From NCBI GenBank assembly GCA_002633005.1, contig NMRA01000352.1, forward strand, positions 224,905 to 288,904: 64,000 nt of DNA. Direction: 5' to 3'. The position numbers and the translations under genes were made by a program. Below, piece by piece: positions 58,549 to 64,000 of this stretch (its first letter is position 1; each line of letters starts with the position of its first letter). This DNA is from Phoronis australis (lineage: Eukaryota; Phoronida; Phoronidae). The notes below the pieces were generated by a model, which saw only the letters and a list, made by a program, of their open reading frames with translations, was not told the DNA's origin and did no database searches.

Positions 58549-61535
58549 TTACTTCAGTGGTTCGTCGACTATCTGCGGAGTGACGCTGATCGATTCAAAG
58601 AGTGTATGGACTAGACCGCCAAAGAAGTTGTCATTTTGGAAATCTTGAATACTGGGTAGCTCGTCATTTTGTATGGTCCGCCTGAAGTGTTTAAGCAAAC
58701 AGTAATGTTGGTGACACTTTTACATGTATTCACTAATCTGTTTTATTGAAATCAAAATGTTGCAATGCCGTGCAGTTACCGACGAAGAATGAAAATATAA
58801 AATAGTAAAACTAGTAAAACTAAAATGACGAGCGTCGGTACTAAACGTATCGAGCGATGCGCTCTTTCTCAAGGGTGTAGCACATCGCTCGATACGTGGG
58901 GATATTTTAACACATTTTAGTACCGACGCTCGTCATTTTAGTTTTACTAGTTTTACTATTTTATAATCTGTTTTATAGAGGTAATCGATGATCCTATGAT
59001 GAAATATGATTCGGTAGAATTGTAATAATACATGCACTCATCTCGAAAACATGTGATCAATTCTCAAGCAATTGACACACTATAATGGCAAAACGGTGGA
59101 ATTACGTGGTCAATTTCAAAAAAAGTAAAGCATTCTGTCTGATACTGGGTTAGCAGGGATTAGAAATAAGCGTAGTAGGCCTAACTGCTAAAAACGTTTG
59201 TTTAAGGTCGAGATTTCTTTTCACCAGTAACAACTATAACGAGGAAATAAGAAAACAAATATTTATAAATTTTTGTGTGAACAAATACATGTACGTAATA
59301 TGAATGTAACTCACCTCCACACGTAACTGAGTAATTCTGAAAATGCCGGGTAAACTGCAGTGAGGACATGGACCATTATAGGGCAATGGCTAGAAGACAG
59401 AGATGAAATATGATCCGTTAGTGACGGCCGTCCCGCAGAAATAACCAGTTTTATTCTAGAGGTTTCCTACAAACTACTCAAGAAAGCGACGACCTCTTAA
59501 GGGACCTTTCAAATATGTGCATGCGACTTTTTGCGTAAGTAACTTGGTGGATTAGATGAAACCGTGTTTCTTCCAGGTCAATAAAAGAGTTAAAAAACAC
59601 TAGACATGGACCAGTGACCAGAATTATCCCGTAAAAATGTGCAAGATATTTTTGGTTTAGGGAAGGCAGTGTGGCCTAGTGGGTTGAGTATCCGGCTCCT
59701 GTTCACGAGTCCCATCAAACCCCAATGCTTGACCCTTGAGTCAGCTCTTTAGCCCCAACCCCAAGCCCGGTTTTAAGTTGCTTGTATGTCTATAACGGTG
59801 ATGTATTCATTGATAAATGAAAATGGTTTCAGGTATTTGGTGCAATGGTTCCAGAAGAACAGCCTGCGCACGTCTTGTGCAACGTGCATCGGACTACCTG
59901 CATTATTTTTATTTGTCGAACCAGATGGTCTTCAAGTCATGTTGCATGGTACGTTTTCCGATTACATTCTCATCAGATACAGTCATTCCTTGGAATGGCA
60001 ATATTGTGCGACTAACCAGCTACTGACAGTTTCACACTGGCACATGCGGTCCCAATCTGAGTGGAAGGACAAGGTTCAGTGAGGTCGAGGTTACCTGGTA
60101 TTTCCGTAGATAAGCCCATGGGCGTGTATTCGGAAAATGAAAATTTTGAGGCGTTTTAGCAACACCAAATAAACGCCCGGGCGTTTATTCGGAAAAGGGG
60201 GCGTGTAAACGGAAAGCTATTGTTTTGCTTGACTTGACACTCTTTTACATAAAACTACGTTTTTAATTTTTTGTTAATAAATTCATAGTTCGCCAACGCT
60301 CGTTTTTTATAAATGATAAATGCTCCAAAAAACTGAATTTGTGACAAAAGTTGACGCTGATTGGGCTTTTAAGAGGAAAATTTCCAAATAAATGTCCCAC
60401 TGTCTGTACACTTGACACCACAAGTTGTAACACCAAATAAACGCCCATGGGCGTGTATTTAGCATAATTTTCCGAATAAACGCCCATGGGCGTTTCATCG
60501 GGTAGACTTATCTACGGAAAACCCCAGTACTCAGTTTTTAACAGGACATACTTAGCTGTTTGAGGAGGCAGTGTGGTCTGGTGGGATAAGTGTCCGCTTC
60601 CTTTACCCTAGGGTGAGGGTTCAAGTCCCAACTGGTGCTCACTACTATACCATTGAGTCAGGTCTCTAGCTCCTCAGCTCGATTTTAATTAAAAATATTA
60701 AGAAAGAATAAAAATGAGTCCAGGTGATTAGTTCCATGGGCCCACATGAGCGGCCTGCGCTGTACTAGACAGTCTGCAATCGTTTTTTATGCCCACTGTA
60801 GCTGTTTCATTTTGTGTGAAATCGTTAGGCTTGATTTATTTGTAAATTGACTGGTTAGTCAAATATCTGGGTGACCTTTCTTTCTCTGCTGTTTAATGTA
60901 AGCTGAATATAGCCGTTTGAACACACGGAAATGCAAAATACTTCAAAGTATTGTAATACATGTAGTCGCGGAAACAAATACTACCACAGCGGCACAATTG
61001 TAAAATAAAACCGAAATCATGCTCACAAACTAACGTTCATTGTCCCACAACACTTGTATGGCATTAATGGTGTCAAAATCCATTTTCAAATTTACCTCAT
61101 CATGTAAAATACACCGTATCCCTGGACGAAAATGCCAAGCAACGGAAATCCAAAAATTAGCATCAATATTCCAAAACACATAATTCTGTGTCCTTCCAAA
61201 TTCATCATTTCGTTTACCAGTGATTTGAATTTAACAAAACCACACGCATAAACGAGTCCAACAAGAACGGCTATCTGAAAGAAAAAAGAGAAATATCTTA
61301 TTGAATGGGGCTTATTTCTCGAACACTGGATCTTTTAGTCGTTCTTCTATCCAGCTTGAAACAGACTAACAAAAAAGGGTTCACAAAACAAGGTTTTCCT
61401 ATGCACACAGAAACCAAAAAACTGGAAGAGTTTAACGCCATTTTCGTCTTCCAAATTGGCAAAAAAATTAATCCTACACACAGATACTCTTCTAAGCCTA
61501 TTGCACAAAAGATCGATTCGTCCACTATGTAACCT
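58549..61535 (-). CDS. Got1-like four-TM protein C, four 3' exons to stop
   Basis: Exons: 61535-61415 (1 nt plus 40 codons; donor weak, gtttct, or gtgtgc at 61408), 61274-61096 (59 codons plus 2), 59389-59315 (1 plus 24 codons plus 2), 58681-58549 (1 nt, 43 codons, TAA). The second has EGHRIMCFGILMLIFGFPLL then GIFVQGYGVFYMM, which aligns with Got1 TM3-TM4 (GxPLIGMxxExYGxF). The third (VHVLTAVYPAFSELLSYVW) fits the post-TM4 segment. The last is acidic (NDELPSIQDF...VDEPLK). Phases agree at every junction after the first. A short start exon further upstream is missing. Got1 proteins act at the Golgi/ER-Golgi interface in vesicle transport; this is a divergent paralogue, so the function is inferred. 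Introns hold two SINEs, a 420-bp inverted-repeat element and a long palindrome. Confidence 0.65.
58796..58964. mobile_element. Long near-perfect palindrome (MITE)
   Basis: Left arm 58796-58845 and right arm 58916-58964 are almost exact inverted copies (tagtaaaactagtaaaact... and ...agttttactagttttacta). An inner pair, cgtatcgagcgatg and catcgctcgatacg, extends the stem. Transcribed DNA would form a long hairpin. It lies in the last intron of Got1-like gene C and is related to 23490-23625. Confidence 0.8.
59660..59790 (+). mobile_element. tRNA-derived SINE, copy 2
   Basis: A perfect A box TGGCCTAGTGG (59672-59682), a degraded B box region (gttcacgagtccc) and the family-specific tail 'cccttgagtcagctctttagcc' show this to be the same SINE as at 27917 and 60562. 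Confidence 0.7.
60101..60520. mobile_element. 420-bp inverted-repeat element with nested palindromes
   Basis: Ends TTTCCGTAGATAAG (60101-60114) and CTTATCTACGGAAA (60507-60520) are perfect inverted repeats. Inside, 'caccaaataaacgccc' followed by the palindrome cgcccatgggcg (or cgcccgggcg) appears repeatedly in both orientations. Non-coding; in an intron of Got1-like gene C. Confidence 0.8.
60562..60795 (+). mobile_element. tRNA-derived SINE, copy 3 (most complete)
   Basis: A box TGGTCTGGTGG (60574-60584) and B box GGTTCAAGTCC (60618-60628) are spaced as in tRNA genes. The tail includes 'ccattgagtcaggtctctagctcctcagctcg' and 'ccatgggcccacatgagcggcctgcgctgta', shared with the copy at 27917. 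Confidence 0.8.
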
Positions 61536-63418
61536 CTGTTTACATCATTGGCAGAAGCAAGCGCAAAACACATACAAAATATGACTGTTCCTGAGTAACA
61601 AAATTAGGCTACACTGGCCTTGGGTGGGAAGAAAACTGGACGTTCGTAAAGAAAGGATGCGTCTAAACATAGGAAAGACAGACAAGAAATGGAAAGGACA
61701 GGAAGGCAAGACACACAACATGGAATGACGGAAATGACTGAGCGTAAGAATGGATAATGGTTGATAGGAGTGGAGCCTTTGTTTTAGCGCCGAATCCAAA
61801 CATTCAATCAATGTTAACTTTTGAAATCGTAAGCGGTACACATCGTAACGAAGTCACGAAATGAACAAGGCACATGAAATTTAATTTTCTAAAAGCATGT
61901 AGTATATCGCGAGTGCTGTGACCACACGTTTTGGCGAACCTGGCGTCAGCGGCTGAGAGAATGAAAATTTGCCAAATCATTTTAGTTGGAAAACTTGCAC
62001 TTTCTCTCTTTCTGTCGATCACCACTCATTCTATCGCCACTCATTTCACCGACCTTCCGGTCTCAGCCATATGCACCCACACTTCCACCCACTCCTCTAC
62101 TCTCCGGTAACCACCACTATCACTGCTCTTCACCGGTAACCACAATTTATACACACACAAACATCTCTCGCACCAATTTCACCCGTCCCAGTTGCCACCA
62201 TTCCTCCCCGCGTAAGGAACTTGTTCCTTTTCTGAGTATTGCGGCTGTCGATACAGCTTCTCAAATGTTCTTCTCGTGTTTTTTTTTCCGTTGGATACTA
62301 CACTATATAGATTTTCCTTGTTTTGCTGGTATTAACCACCAATTCTCAAATCTTGGGGGGAGGCGGCAACTTAAGGTCTATGAAGACAAACCACACGCGA
62401 CACGACAGGATGGAAGAGAACCAATAACCGGATGCCACTGATTGCAAATTATCTCTTCTTTGCTTTAAACGAGTAGTTACAAGTTACTAATCAGAGCTTT
62501 GGTATCATCTTGTTAAATTTTCCAAAAGGTCACGATCAGTTACTTCTGCAGATACCATTACCAAACAACATCATGATATTAAAATAAGAAACTGTACCCT
62601 TCTCTAGGCATTGTATACACACATCATATAAGCAAAATTACGTACTAGTGCAAAACGCTTAAACGTCCATAAACATCTACTAAGCGTGATAGCGTTAACA
62701 CCCCGGATTTGCTTTGTAACTCAACTGGTATGCAAATTGTTCGGTAAATCAAAAGATGCTACGATTCAGACAGAATGACAAACAGAAAACAAGGCAAGTT
62801 CAAAAATACTAATCAAGCACAAATGAAGCTCAATTGTCGCATAGTGTGTCGCCCAGAGATTAACGTCGCGCACCAGAGCATTCACTTCTTGAACATTGCA
62901 TGAGTGCATGGTACTTGAATTCGTACAACAAAATAATATCGAAATACTTTGCGTCTCGAACCCCCCCGCCCCGAAAAACAAGATCAACTTGGAAGATGAA
63001 ATTTGGCCGGATGCATCTCAATGACGCAGCAATGTTAGCACGAACATTTGTCAAAATCAACGATTCGTTATTTTGTTGCAAAAAATTGTAAATACATTGT
63101 AGTATTGTTGTTGATGAGAGCCCTTAGTTTAGTTTTCCATGTCGTGTCCTGTAAGTTGACAGAGTCATAATGCCACTTCAAAAAGTGACCCGCCGGAGAC
63201 ACAATAATAGGATTTCAAACCTATGTCTAACATTTTAGGGAACAAAGAACTATTCATGCTTTTCTAGGAAACGAACAGCCTTACTAAAATTCCGGTTAGT
63301 CTAGTATGATTCAAAGGCAATTAAGATGACTATGCAACTACTCCCAGCGAAGACCCTGCCGTTACCAATAATGCTCACACTTTCAGTCCATATGGCAAAC
63401 TGCTCAGACTACTGGTAT
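61536..63418. other. Intergenic stretch without a supported gene
   Basis: The missing 5' exon of Got1-like gene C should lie here or beyond. The plus frame 61986-62441 is rich in Ser, Pro, His and Thr from a C/A-rich stretch and has no motif. Nothing else is supported. Confidence 0.3.
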
Positions 63419-63661
63419 CCATGCGCGCATCCAGCCTAAAATGTGGAGGGAGCTCAAATTTTTGAGAATGTGGACCTTTTTCTAAGAAAACGGGGTACGT
63501 TCAGAGCTACTGTGATTTGAGCATCTGCCATTTTAGTGACTTTTGTCTCGTTTTCTACTTTTTCGAACTTTTTGTGTCTTTGAGGCCGACCTTTTTGCCC
63601 ATTTCGCCACTTGGGAGGACTCGAACGAGCCCCCCCCGAGCCCCCCTGGGTGCGCGCATGG
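63419..63661. mobile_element. 243-bp MITE with CCATGCGCGCA terminal repeats
   Basis: Left CCATGCGCGCATCCAG and right CTGGGTGCGCGCATGG are inverted repeats with one mismatch, flanked by TAT on both sides (63416-63418 and 63662-63664). A three-base duplication would suit a PIF/Harbinger-type element, but assignment is tentative. Confidence 0.7.
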
Positions 63662-64000
63662 TATATTTATACAGTTTTAACTCTTGATGTATTTTGACAA
63701 TGAGTCGACACCGTGTAGATGTAGGTGAAAACAAACTCCAAGACACTGTGGCAACATTAGCTGTGTGACCTTCGCTTCTATCACATGAAGCCATTACCAT
63801 CCGATCTGGGTGCAACTTTAAAGTAACGACATAGGCCAACATTGTCGCCTGGTTCGATCTAGTGAAATGTACAGTCGGTCTCAACTAAAGCCTCAGCTGA
63901 AAACGATTCACTAGCGACCAACTGTGGCAGCGCTGCCTGAAAATGCTCAATTAAACGAAAGCCAAACAGTATCTCCTTCCCATTGCTTACCCCGCCTTTC

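Noticed and set aside
61986-62441. 151-codon Pro/Ser/His-rich frame
   Set aside because: Composition follows a C/A-rich low-complexity tract; no motif, no splice or promoter context.

Overview
This is eukaryotic (metazoan) draft-assembly DNA: split genes with GT-AG introns, tRNA-derived SINEs, many short inverted-repeat DNA transposons, CA/TG microsatellites and two N-filled gaps (4889-5314, 49964-50434). The conserved proteins (PEN-2, U2AF1, Got1-like), the very heavy DNA-transposon load and the head-to-head PEN-2/U2AF1 pair suggest a marine invertebrate, most likely a non-vertebrate deuterostome (hemichordate, cephalochordate or echinoderm grade). The species cannot be fixed from sequence alone.

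Left part (1-18 kb). The first coding exon of PSENEN (gamma-secretase subunit PEN-2) lies on the minus strand. Head-to-head with it is a complete seven-exon U2AF1 gene (3261-15605, 238 aa) encoding the 3' splice-site factor U2AF35. Its introns hold several transposons, including a 1009-bp hAT-type element with a perfect 8-bp target duplication.

Middle part (19-41 kb). This is the unusual region. An 11-exon gene (19726-26300) encodes a predicted 323-aa metallothionein-like protein with 98 cysteines. Eight repeat domains are each encoded by their own 93- or 111-bp symmetric phase-1 exon, between a distinct N-terminal exon and a short C-terminal exon. Its upstream region has a TATA box and three metal-response-element cores. 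A second, shorter copy (32582-37374, 4 exons, 112 aa) lies in a tandemly duplicated block of about 10-12 kb. It has lost seven internal exons and two cysteines of the N-terminal domain, and a small deletion removed the ancestral stop codon and lengthened the C-terminus.

Right part (36-62 kb). Minus-strand exons define a tandem family of Got1-domain (Golgi transport, four-TM) proteins: one nearly complete gene (58549-61535), another with three phase-compatible exons (38854-41989), a partial one (45109-46331), and two orphan 75-bp exons at 51.4 and 53.9 kb. The 3' part of the 38854-41989 gene lies within the duplicated metallothionein block.

Mobile DNA: two related TTAA-flanked elements (28470 and 51597), the second with a decayed THAP domain, fit the Kolobok superfamily; another THAP remnant is at 43.1 kb. 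Also present are hAT-like elements, several MITE families, three tRNA-type SINEs and copies of an element with about 430-bp internal repeats.
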